Virus record (IMG/VR): IMGVR_UViG_3300006037_000020
Span: 1-31,915 of that record
Strand: one strand, 5' to 3'
DNA length: 31,915 bases
From: a virus
Under the pieces are notes generated by a model. That model searched no databases. It saw only the letters and a list, made by a program, of their open reading frames with translations, and had not been told where the DNA came from. A program made the position numbers and the translations under genes. Position 1 is the first letter of the stretch; the number at the start of each line of letters is the position of its first letter. Shown here piece after piece: positions 16,414 to 23,439 of this stretch.

Positions 16414-16853
16414 TACTCTCTATCTTTCTTTAAGATAGAGCGAATCATCCATGATTTCTTACCATAGAAGTCTTGTAGTTCTGCCATGAAGTTTGCAATG
16501 CCCTGCTGACGTTCAGCAGAGGCAACATCAAATATCTCTATTACTAATACGATCATTTTTTGACAGTCCACTAATGATTCAGCAAACATTAGTTCTGCAC
16601 GTGGAATCTTTATTTGATCTTGAATGATTGACAACTCAGCATAGCGAGTTAAACTTGCAGGAGCATATGCATCTAACACCCTGATATACTCTGCAATTCT
16701 ATCTATAGTCGCATATGAATCGTTGTACAGGTTGTCATAGAATTCATGATATTGCGGGAAGTTACTACCTTCAATATTCCAATGAAAGTTACGAGACTTC
16801 AACGAGAACAATTCAGTTGAAGCCAGTAATGTCTTTAAGTTGTCAGATAACAT
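16413..16853 (-). CDS. dps: Dps-like mini-ferritin with intact ferroxidase centre
   Basis: 146 residues. The diagnostic core is FHWNIEGSNFPQYHEFYD followed by TIDRIAEYIRVLD. The iron ligands H24, H36, D40, D51 and E55 have exactly the spacing of E. coli Dps H51, H63, D67, D78 and E82, so the intersubunit ferroxidase site is complete. The C-terminal helix ends in DFYGKKSWMIRSIL, also typical. Dps forms a 12-subunit shell that oxidises and stores iron using peroxide, and some members coat DNA. The Lys-rich N-terminal DNA-binding tail of E. coli Dps is absent. It sits within the run of capsid-targeted proteins but lacks their leader. It might protect infected-cell or packaged DNA from oxidative damage, or sequester iron; both are inference. 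Confidence 0.9.
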   Translation of the reverse strand: MLSDNLKTLLASTELFSLKSRNFHWNIEGSNFPQYHEFYDNLYNDSYATIDRIAEYIRVLDAYAPASLTRYAELSIIQDQIKIPRAELMFAESLVDCQKMIVLVIEIFDVASAERQQGIANFMAELQDFYGKKSWMIRSILKKDRE

Positions 16854-16854
16854 T

Positions 16855-18258
16855 TTAATGCCTTAATAGTAATGTACTTAGTACATTAGGATCGTTGGCA
16901 GAAACATCTCCCTCACCCGGAGCAACGATAACATTATACTTCATGCCAGCAACTTTAGGCTTTGAAGTATATTCATTGTAGCTTAGAATACTTGATGGGC
17001 TGATACTGTACGCCTGACCAATACGTTGCTTCATTTGCTGTAGTGCTTCTGGGCTAGCAGGTTGCCATGCACCATCAGCGGTCTTAACTAAGTTACCCTT
17101 CTCATCTTTAGCTAACAAGTCATAGAATAACTTCTCTGGAACAATACGACTGTTCTTAGTTGTCTCTAAGTTAGGGTCTTGAGCTTTAACTTGTTTCTCT
17201 TGACCAGAACTTGCGCCTTCACTCCAGTTAATAATGAAGTTGTCAGGCTTTTGTGCCATTGCAGCACCTGCCATTTTGGTATAAGCGTAGAATTTAACAT
17301 TAGGGTGAGCAGCAGCCATCTTCAATGCCATGTCTAAGTATTCTGGTGAGAAGAAGTCACCAGCATCGTGCCAACGAACTGTCACTCTCCATCCACCTTC
17401 AAATCCCTTTGATCCTTTTGCGCCATCTCGTTCTTCTTTAGCAATCTCTGCACTTAACTGTTTGAAGAAACCGGTTGGATCATTCAATAGATAAGTTAGA
17501 ATACGACCATCGCTTAACCAAGCAGCTTTGAATTGTACTTTGCCGCCCTTCATAGCGAAACAGTCAACTTTACATGAACCAGCACCTGGGCATGTGTTAA
17601 CTACAATAAGTTTACCAGTAGATTCATCAACTGCGATACCAGTTAATGCTGCAAAACCAACGTTAAAGAATTGTTCAAACTCTCCGTTGCTATGTTTCAT
17701 CTTTTCATTTTGCTTTAACAACTTCTTAGGACGTTGTTGCAATGCAGCAATAACAGCTTCTTCTTTGTATCTCTTTCCACCTTCATCATAATACTCAATA
17801 GCACTACTACGGTGAACATATGGCATCTTATACTTGTCTGTCTTAGTCTTACCAGTAGTATACTGCTGCACACCTTTTTTGTTTACTTTAATCTCGCCGG
17901 TCTTTTTATCAATATCATCGGTTCCTTTGATACGACCCATGTAGTCTTGAAATTCTTGAGAACCTAATTCACGTTGTTGTGCCGGTAGTGCAGTAGCTTC
18001 GTCTAAGTCTTCACCTTTTAGTTTTCGCAGTCTTTCTCTGAAGGCGTTAAAAACTCTATCGTCATCTTCACGGCTATCTTTTGGTGGTGTGCGCTTTTCA
18101 GCTTGACCCATGTCTACTTCTTCTGCAACTTCTTCTTCAGGTTGTTCTTGAGATTGTCCAGCTTGACCAACGAATTGATCCATAGACATAACTTTTACGC
18201 CTTGTGGGGCGCCGGGTAGTTTAGGCGTTGTGCCTTCGTATAATTCTTGAAAATTCAT
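16855..18258 (-). CDS. Gp88-like domain protein with capsid-targeting-like N-terminus
   Basis: 467 residues. The start MNFQELYE-G fits the proposed targeting pattern. Residues 10-100 are low-complexity and acidic. A core from about 140 carries three cysteines spaced C-x5-C-x3-C in NTCPGAGSCKVDCFAMKGG (C223, C229, C233), then VRWHDAGDFFSPEYLD (295-310) and KFYAYTKM (322-329). This order resembles the mycobacteriophage Gene product 88 family, in which clustered Cys and a His-Asp-Gly-Asp segment recur. That family has no firm function known to me. The Cys cluster could hold a metal or Fe-S centre. The start has one base between it and the upstream stop. Domain call is moderate; biochemical role unknown. 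Confidence 0.6.
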   Translation of the reverse strand: MNFQELYEGTTPKLPGAPQGVKVMSMDQFVGQAGQSQEQPEEEVAEEVDMGQAEKRTPPKDSREDDDRVFNAFRERLRKLKGEDLDEATALPAQQRELGSQEFQDYMGRIKGTDDIDKKTGEIKVNKKGVQQYTTGKTKTDKYKMPYVHRSSAIEYYDEGGKRYKEEAVIAALQQRPKKLLKQNEKMKHSNGEFEQFFNVGFAALTGIAVDESTGKLIVVNTCPGAGSCKVDCFAMKGGKVQFKAAWLSDGRILTYLLNDPTGFFKQLSAEIAKEERDGAKGSKGFEGGWRVTVRWHDAGDFFSPEYLDMALKMAAAHPNVKFYAYTKMAGAAMAQKPDNFIINWSEGASSGQEKQVKAQDPNLETTKNSRIVPEKLFYDLLAKDEKGNLVKTADGAWQPASPEALQQMKQRIGQAYSISPSSILSYNEYTSKPKVAGMKYNVIVAPGEGDVSANDPNVLSTLLLRH

Positions 18259-18259
18259 A

Positions 18260-18568
18260 TTAACAGTTCCACTTCTTTAATGATAATGCTTTGCGAGTTG
18301 GTTCACCATGTTCATCCTTCATTGGACCTTCCATGCCACTCATTCTAGCGCAGAAACTTTTTCTACGCTTTGCGTCTTTACTGCCTGCTTTTAATTTTGA
18401 AGGCTTAGTAGTAACTGCTGTTTGTAGTTTACTACCAGGATGTTCTCTACGATATGAGTCAACACCCTTTTGATTCAATCCACCGGTCTTATTCTTACCT
18501 GACTTCTTTTGCCAAGCAGCAACTTCTTTTACATCAATGGATTCAGTGATTAATTCGTTGAGTTTCAT
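18260..18568 (-). CDS. Small basic DUF6321-like protein with capsid-targeting-like N-terminus
   Basis: 102 residues, strongly basic. MKLNELITE-S is the cleanest capsid-targeting-like leader here. The body contains REHPGSKLQTAVTTKPSKLK, then KRRKSFCARMSGMEGPMKDE and TRKALSLKKWNC, a conserved module I recall from many T4-like and uncultured phages (DUF6321). High Lys/Arg content suggests nucleic-acid binding, which would suit a protein packed with DNA as the T4 internal proteins are. It is one base from the next gene in the run. No enzymatic motif is visible. Confidence 0.65.
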   Translation of the reverse strand: MKLNELITESIDVKEVAAWQKKSGKNKTGGLNQKGVDSYRREHPGSKLQTAVTTKPSKLKAGSKDAKRRKSFCARMSGMEGPMKDEHGEPTRKALSLKKWNC

Positions 18569-18570
18569 AA

Positions 18571-19500
18571 TTACTTCTTTGGTACACAGTTAGGCACTGT
18601 CTTGCCACCTTTTTTCTTCATGCCGATTTGCTCGTAACCATCCCAGCAATCTTCTTCTACTTTACCGGCATTATGTGCTTTCCATGTAGTGGCATAAGCA
18701 ATTGATTTTTCTTTAGGAGTTAGTTTGCCGTCTTTAGCATAACCCTTTTTAATGTGCTTTACCATGCGTTCAGCTTTAGCTCCAGGAGGTGCTACTTCCG
18801 CCACACCTTGCTCAGGTGGATTAGGATTTGTAGTAAGCATAAATTGCTTTCCTGAATTGAACGGTTTAGCTTGCATAGTTAATGCTGCTTTGTTTGCTGC
18901 TGCTTTACCATAGAATGTGTAAGGTTGACCAGCTTTATCTTTTACAACTTTACCGTTGATAGCAACATACCATGTGCCGGATTGTTCTTGTTTTTCACGG
19001 GCTCTGTCAATGTGATGATGCTCGTCATCTTCTCTTTCTCTACGCCCCCAATTGCGTGAACCACCATAATCACCTTCGTAGTCACTTGCGTTACTATCCC
19101 ATGTTCCACGACCAGTTGCTTCTTTAGCAATAATATCTTTTGATTTAGGCTTGTTACCTAATTCTTTATCTTTTGCACGGTTGAATATATCTTCACGCTT
19201 TTGTTTAGCTTGTAGTTGTTCTTCGCTCAATTCGTCTTCATTAACTGTATCTTCTTTAATACCAGCCTTTGCACTGTTCGCAAACTTGCTGCTAGTCTTG
19301 ATACCTTGAAACATGCTGCCTTGCCCACGTCTTTGCATCTTGCCCATTGGTTTTGCACTAGGTGCCATACCGCCTGCAGTGCTAGTTCCTACACCTGATT
19401 CTAGCATTTCATCGCTACGACCAAACTTTGCGCCCGGTTGTCCCGGTGATGGCATTGACACTGGGGTAGCCATTGTTTCTGTTAAATTACTGATTTTCAT
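18571..19500 (-). CDS. Modular virion-type protein with capsid-targeting-like N-terminus
   Basis: 309 residues beginning MKISNLTE-T. A disordered Gly/Ser/Pro-rich part (10-75) is followed by a charged region with a short His run. A small module at about 172-218 reads GTWYVAINGKVVKDKAGQ then YGKAAANKAAL. At about 229-234 comes the linker EQGVAEV. The end holds two modules that recur in phage proteins: AERMVKHIKKGYAKDGKLTP and CWDGYEQIGMKKKGGKTVPN. It looks like a bead string of small domains. It heads the run of six tagged genes and is preceded by a late promoter at 19522-19529. Function unknown; a packaged and ejected role is inferred from the leader. Confidence 0.55.
   Translation of the reverse strand: MKISNLTETMATPVSMPSPGQPGAKFGRSDEMLESGVGTSTAGGMAPSAKPMGKMQRRGQGSMFQGIKTSSKFANSAKAGIKEDTVNEDELSEEQLQAKQKREDIFNRAKDKELGNKPKSKDIIAKEATGRGTWDSNASDYEGDYGGSRNWGRREREDDEHHHIDRAREKQEQSGTWYVAINGKVVKDKAGQPYTFYGKAAANKAALTMQAKPFNSGKQFMLTTNPNPPEQGVAEVAPPGAKAERMVKHIKKGYAKDGKLTPKEKSIAYATTWKAHNAGKVEEDCWDGYEQIGMKKKGGKTVPNCVPKK
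18797..18809 (-). repeat. 13-bp coding repeat, copy 1 (encodes GVAE)
   Basis: Plus-strand TCCGCCACACCTT. On the minus strand it lies in the codons for E-Q-G-V-A-E-V. It sits at the junction between the GTWYV module and the C-terminal modules of the 309-residue protein. The same 13 bases occur at 23666-23678 and 24152-24164. Confidence 0.75.
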
Positions 19501-19501
19501 A

Positions 19502-19529
19502 GATAAATTCCGTTTATAATATATTTATC
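19502..19529 (-). promoter_or_regulatory. Late promoter (GATAAATA, 19529-19522) with complementary leader
   Basis: GATAAATA lies 21 bases before the ATG at 19500, a normal leader length, with GGAA as ribosome site. The GATAAAT of the promoter is exactly complementary to ATTTATC at 19508-19502, just before the start codon. A 7-bp stem could therefore form in RNA read through from upstream but not in RNA started at this promoter. Confidence 0.6.
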
Positions 19530-19539
19530 AAAACATCTA

Positions 19540-21330
19540 TTACAGTGCAGCAATTCTTGTTTGGAAGTCAGCAAAGTCAGTGCTAGCTGCCACTAATGTT
19601 TTTAATGATGTTATACTAATAAACTGAGATATACCTGCGCTGTCAACAATGTCGCCACCATTTGGTAGCATTAAATTACCTTCTTTGTTAAATTCCCAAG
19701 TCTGTAATGTTGTACCATCGAGGGTTCTTACAAATACTCTACCTGCTTCTCCGTCAGCAATAACAGATGCAACATTACTTGATGCTGCTCCGCTACTGAC
19801 TAATGTTAAACGGTCATTTCTAGTAATAGAATCAGGAACAGTTAGTGTGCCATTATTGCCAAACGTCCATTCTGGTGCTGTTATTGCCGCGGCATAGTTA
19901 GCAGTCTTTAATATGATTGGAAATTCTGGACTGCTGGTGGTTGCGGCGCCGGAATATGAGATATCAAGGTATAAGCCAACATTACCCTGAGCAATACTTG
20001 TGATAGTTCTTACATCACCGTTAGCGAAAGTGATTGTACTACCCGCTGGATAGGTGTTGATGATAGTGCCATCCCATGGTATATCTACTACTCCAGGAGT
20101 ACCTGCCCCAGTACCACCTTCACTGTCAGTAGCAATAGTCTTCGTAGAACCAACCTGAGGTGTATCTATGCCAGAGGCAATCTTACCGTCGCTAGGGAGT
20201 GTTAATGCACCATCAGTACCAAACTTCCATGTATAGTTGTCAACGCCACCTAGTGTGCGGACAAACACAGATTTGTCTGACGAGCCTAACACAATACCAG
20301 GATCAGTATTGTCATTGCCAGTTATAACACCGTCTTGTAATACTATACTTCCAGGAACTGTTAGCGTACCGCTACTAGCAAAATTAAATTCTACTGCTGG
20401 GCTTGCGCTAGGAGTGAAGTGAATCTTTACATCACCGGTACCAGTCATGGTGTTGTCAGTAAAAGTGATATTTCCAGTAGACGAACCACTATTCACTGTA
20501 GTGAAATGATAAGTACCATTTCCGTATGCGGTCAGCACTTGACCTACTGTCCCGTCGCTAATACCAAAGTCAGCGATAGAAGTGGGGATAGTTGGTTTGT
20601 TGCGCACGTCTTCATAGTTGCCAGTACGGCCAGCAGTAGATATAGTAGGTAAATTAGATAAATCGCTATACAGGCCACTAAATGCAACATCTGCTAAACT
20701 AGTGATGTTTGCTTTGTTAGCTAGTTGAGAAATAATACTGAACTCCGGATTGTCAGTAGCACCGATCACATTGGCTATTTCAGCTAGTGTGTCTAGAATA
20801 CCAGGGGCAGTACCAACTAAGGTATCTATAGCATTTGCTACATCAGTCTGGGTTGCGAGTGTACTGTAGCTTACTGTGCTCCAGGCGTCAGAAACACCAT
20901 TTGTAACTAAGAACTTACCACTGTTACCAACTCTAGAGGGAAGAACATCAGCCCATGAAGTATTACCGTTACCGTCAGTTGTCAGAAAGTTTCTATTAAC
21001 TCCACCACTTAATTTCAAACTATTATTGATTGTAATAGAGTTAGCGATAACAGTACCAGTAGTCAACGTATCCGTAGTGGGCTCAAACTGTAGACCGGTG
21101 TCTCCAACATAGCTACCGTTTTGATTAAACTGGATTGAACCGTTCGCACCTTGCGGAGCATTTATTTGGATAACTTGAGTTACCACCTGAGTTACTTGCT
21201 CTAATACTACATTTTTAGTGACATTTTCAATAGGTGTTAGTGCAACTTGAATTTCACGCTGCATTAAATATTCTAGTGCAGGGTCTTGCAGAGTGTTAAC
21301 TGATGGTGGGGTCTTAATAGGTGCTGACAT
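19540..21330 (-). CDS. Long tail-fibre or structural protein with WxFG repeats
   Basis: 596 residues. A helical N-terminus (LEYLMQREIQVALTPIENVT) precedes a hinge of the common fibre type (GANGSIQFNQNGSYVGDTGL). Then come short beta repeats built on W-x-F-x-x-x-G-x-L-x-(L/V)-P: TWKFGTDGALTLPSDG, EWTFGNNGTLTVPDSI and TWEFNKEGNLMLPNGG. Helical spacers (ANAIDTLVGTAPGILDTLAE) lie between. Such repeats are typical of long phage fibres and fibre-associated proteins in T4-like aquatic phages. No C-terminal chaperone domain is seen; it ends in a short helix. It is expressed with the nucleotidyltransferase gene 12 bases upstream. Fibre role likely, exact position on the virion unknown. Confidence 0.75.
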   Translation of the reverse strand: MSAPIKTPPSVNTLQDPALEYLMQREIQVALTPIENVTKNVVLEQVTQVVTQVIQINAPQGANGSIQFNQNGSYVGDTGLQFEPTTDTLTTGTVIANSITINNSLKLSGGVNRNFLTTDGNGNTSWADVLPSRVGNSGKFLVTNGVSDAWSTVSYSTLATQTDVANAIDTLVGTAPGILDTLAEIANVIGATDNPEFSIISQLANKANITSLADVAFSGLYSDLSNLPTISTAGRTGNYEDVRNKPTIPTSIADFGISDGTVGQVLTAYGNGTYHFTTVNSGSSTGNITFTDNTMTGTGDVKIHFTPSASPAVEFNFASSGTLTVPGSIVLQDGVITGNDNTDPGIVLGSSDKSVFVRTLGGVDNYTWKFGTDGALTLPSDGKIASGIDTPQVGSTKTIATDSEGGTGAGTPGVVDIPWDGTIINTYPAGSTITFANGDVRTITSIAQGNVGLYLDISYSGAATTSSPEFPIILKTANYAAAITAPEWTFGNNGTLTVPDSITRNDRLTLVSSGAASSNVASVIADGEAGRVFVRTLDGTTLQTWEFNKEGNLMLPNGGDIVDSAGISQFISITSLKTLVAASTDFADFQTRIAAL

Positions 21331-21342
21331 TTATTTTCCTTA

Positions 21343-22419
21343 TTATGGTCGTAGCAACGGTGGTCGTCCGTCACGTTGTATATTGCTTCCTAATCTTCTA
21401 GCATTATCTTTGATTGAATTTGGAGTGATATCAACTGTTAGTGCTGTTTTAAATCTTGGATCATTTCTTTCGCTTTCACTAGGAATATAACCGCATTCTT
21501 CTAAGCTAGCTTTTTTAAGTAGCTCATAGTAGTTTGGATTCTCACTTAAATGATCTAATGCAATTTCTGCTGCAATATCAAAATTACTAGTATGCTCGGA
21601 CTCAATACCGATGCCCTTCATTAATTGATCTAATAGATAATCTTTCGATACACGATGTTTTCTTGCCAGGTCATCAACATTTAGTGTACGCTTATCTAAG
21701 TTTTCACTCTCAGGAATACTCAATGTTTCGCTATGCAAGTCATTCAACTTGTCGTATAGTTTCTGAATAACACCCTTGCTACGTAATGCTTTGAATGCTA
21801 AATTTTCAGGACTGAATTCACCCAGTGAATCTAATCCTGCTTGTCTGTACTTCTTTAATGTCTTCAATACATTTTGAATCTTATCTGGTGTTTTCGCTTG
21901 TAGTGCGTACTTAGCTAATCTGTATAATTTACGGTACTTTAGTTTAGTAGCCATTTGATCAAAGTCAGCTTTGCGCTTTCTAGGCAATTTGATCCACTTG
22001 TTGTTCATTACTGAGTATTCACCCAGACTAATTACAGGCTCATCACTATCCTGTACATATACTTCAACTTCATATCCGTTAATCTTAATGTCGTGTTGTT
22101 CGTTATATACCGTCTTTTTTGCGTCAAACAGTTCACGGTATACATCATCGTCTTCAAAACTCTTTATATCTACTAAAATGTGTAGGTCAATGTCGCTGTG
22201 CGCAGTGTATGTGTATGCTGCATTACTACCTGAAATAGTAATGTCCGCTATGTCTATGTCGTTGATTCCTAAATGTTCAACGAAATCTTCTGCAATAAGT
22301 AACAATTTTTTGCGTACATCATCTCTCAAATGATCACCTTTGAACACTGCTGGGTTCAAGTGGTCATGGAAGTGGATGGCATCATCCAGCTTAAATTTAT
22401 CTAATTCTTTAAATTGCAT
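21343..22419 (-). CDS. Pol-beta-type nucleotidyltransferase fold protein
   Basis: 358 residues from the ATG at 22419, chosen because the late promoter 22431-22424 would remove an alternative start at 22434. The nucleotidyltransferase motif is GSNAAYTYTAHSDIDLHILV (64-83): GS, then D76 and D78 as metal ligands. A third acidic residue may lie in YEVEVYVQDSD. A long helical middle (150-300) includes a possible helix-turn-helix (DDLARKHRVSKDYLLDQLM). The end, IKDNARRLGSNIQRDGRPPL, is a module I recall from other uncultured phage proteins. Such enzymes transfer nucleotides to proteins, RNA or antibiotics. The start MQFKEL resembles the tagged proteins but lacks the (I/L)xE site. Target unknown. 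Confidence 0.7.
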   Translation of the reverse strand: MQFKELDKFKLDDAIHFHDHLNPAVFKGDHLRDDVRKKLLLIAEDFVEHLGINDIDIADITISGSNAAYTYTAHSDIDLHILVDIKSFEDDDVYRELFDAKKTVYNEQHDIKINGYEVEVYVQDSDEPVISLGEYSVMNNKWIKLPRKRKADFDQMATKLKYRKLYRLAKYALQAKTPDKIQNVLKTLKKYRQAGLDSLGEFSPENLAFKALRSKGVIQKLYDKLNDLHSETLSIPESENLDKRTLNVDDLARKHRVSKDYLLDQLMKGIGIESEHTSNFDIAAEIALDHLSENPNYYELLKKASLEECGYIPSESERNDPRFKTALTVDITPNSIKDNARRLGSNIQRDGRPPLLRP

Positions 22420-22423
22420 ATTG

Positions 22424-22431
22424 TATTTATA
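22424..22431 (-). promoter_or_regulatory. Late promoter (TATAAATA) 4 bases before the nucleotidyltransferase ATG
   Basis: Perfect T4 late consensus on the minus strand, placed right after the terminator at 22433-22465 and four bases before ATG 22419. RNA from it would have essentially no leader. Confidence 0.65.
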
Positions 22432-22432
22432 C

Positions 22433-22465
22433 AAAAAATGGCTATCACGTTTCCATGATAGCCAT
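22433..22465 (-). terminator. Rho-independent terminator after the GT-A gene
   Basis: A perfect 10-bp stem ATGGCTATCA/TGATAGCCAT (22438-22447 with 22456-22465) and 8-base loop is followed on the minus strand by six T (22438-22433). It ends transcripts of the gene at 22487-23389 and separates them from the late-promoter unit that begins at 22431. A second weak inverted repeat (ATTAGC/GCTAAT, about 22470-22488) overlaps the upstream stop codon. Confidence 0.85.
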
Positions 22466-22486
22466 CGTATTAGCGTTAAATGCTAA

Positions 22487-23389
22487 TTATTGTTGCTTTT
22501 TAGCTTGTTCCTCAACGTACATAGGTCCGATTGTGTTCAACAAGTGATTCTGATTTTCCATACAGAATACATAACTGCCACTGTGACGCAATAATACACG
22601 CTTATCGACATACACTTTACCGCCTAGATCACGCCAGTTTTCACAGAATGTCCAGTCTTCACTGTAATAACGACCCTGACGAACTGCTGTGTCAAAGTAT
22701 GTTTTCAAGTGTGCATCGTACTTTGGATCAAGTCCGATATCGTTCTTGTATTGTTTGACAGCAGGGTGAACCTTTAGTTTTTCAAACACGTGACGTTTCA
22801 TTAGCAAGAATCCAGTACCTGTTTTAGAGACTTCTTGGAAGCCATCTGGTCCTTCTTCTGCACCGTCAAATCCATTAACTACCCACTTGATTGGCATAGT
22901 CTTCATTGGGTATAGTCCACCGATAACGTCAACGTCACGATTCAACAACACTAACAAGTGCCATGGCTCCCAACCAATGTCTGCGTCAACAAAGAACAAG
23001 TGAGTTGAGTCAGCTTGCTCTAAGAATTTAGCAGTTAGTGTATTACGTGCGCGGGAGATGAGTGATTCATTGACCATTGTTTCCAATGTCCAATCAATAC
23101 CAAGTTGACGGGCTGTGTTAGCCCACTTGATAAAACTCATGAATGTAGATTCTGTTAGCATACCACCATAGCATGGCATTGCGATATGAACTTTAGTTGT
23201 CTTTAGAAAGTCAACGTTAACTTGAACTTGTCCTTCTTTTTTCTCAACTTGTTCAGCAGCAGCTTGTTCAGCAATTTCTTGAATCTTTTCTACAGGAACT
23301 GTCTTTGGTTCTTTCGTAGCTTTAGTTGCTTTTACAGGAGCTGCCTTTGTTACAGGTGCTACTAATTCGGTTTTTTTCTTTGTTGCCAT
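22487..23389 (-). CDS. GT-A glycosyltransferase with Lys/Ala-rich N-terminal extension
   Basis: 300 residues. Residues 1-55 are a Lys/Ala-rich low-complexity extension. The catalytic part starts VHIAMPCYGG (67-76) and has the metal-binding DxD motif in LFFVDADIGWEP (DAD at 135-137). GTGFLLMKRHVFEKL follows, and the late acidic segment YYSEDWTFCENWRDLGG carries the probable catalytic base, the usual GT-A order. It would add a sugar from a nucleotide donor to an unknown acceptor. The ribosome site is GAGG six bases before the ATG. The extension is unusual for the family and might bind DNA or another virion protein. Terminator follows directly. Confidence 0.8.
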   Translation of the reverse strand: MATKKKTELVAPVTKAAPVKATKATKEPKTVPVEKIQEIAEQAAAEQVEKKEGQVQVNVDFLKTTKVHIAMPCYGGMLTESTFMSFIKWANTARQLGIDWTLETMVNESLISRARNTLTAKFLEQADSTHLFFVDADIGWEPWHLLVLLNRDVDVIGGLYPMKTMPIKWVVNGFDGAEEGPDGFQEVSKTGTGFLLMKRHVFEKLKVHPAVKQYKNDIGLDPKYDAHLKTYFDTAVRQGRYYSEDWTFCENWRDLGGKVYVDKRVLLRHSGSYVFCMENQNHLLNTIGPMYVEEQAKKQQ

Positions 23390-23402
23390 AAGGTCCTCTT
23401 AA

Positions 23403-23424
23403 TTGATGTAATTATTTACATCAA
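23403..23424. repeat. 9-bp inverted repeat between two genes
   Basis: TTGATGTAA and TTACATCAA flank a TTAT loop. There is no T run after it on the minus strand, so it is not a standard terminator. It may protect the upstream mRNA end or bind a protein. It lies 14 bases before the start of the GT-A gene. Confidence 0.5.
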
Positions 23425-23439
23425 ATCGAAGACCCCGAA

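Noticed and set aside
16855-18258. Radical SAM enzyme
   Set aside because: The Cys spacing C-x5-C-x3-C does not fit CxxxCxxC, and no other radical SAM motif is visible; Gp88-like is a better match.
23403-23424. Rho-independent terminator after the 538-residue gene
   Set aside because: The 9-bp stem is A/T-rich and has no T run on the minus strand; listed only as an inverted repeat.
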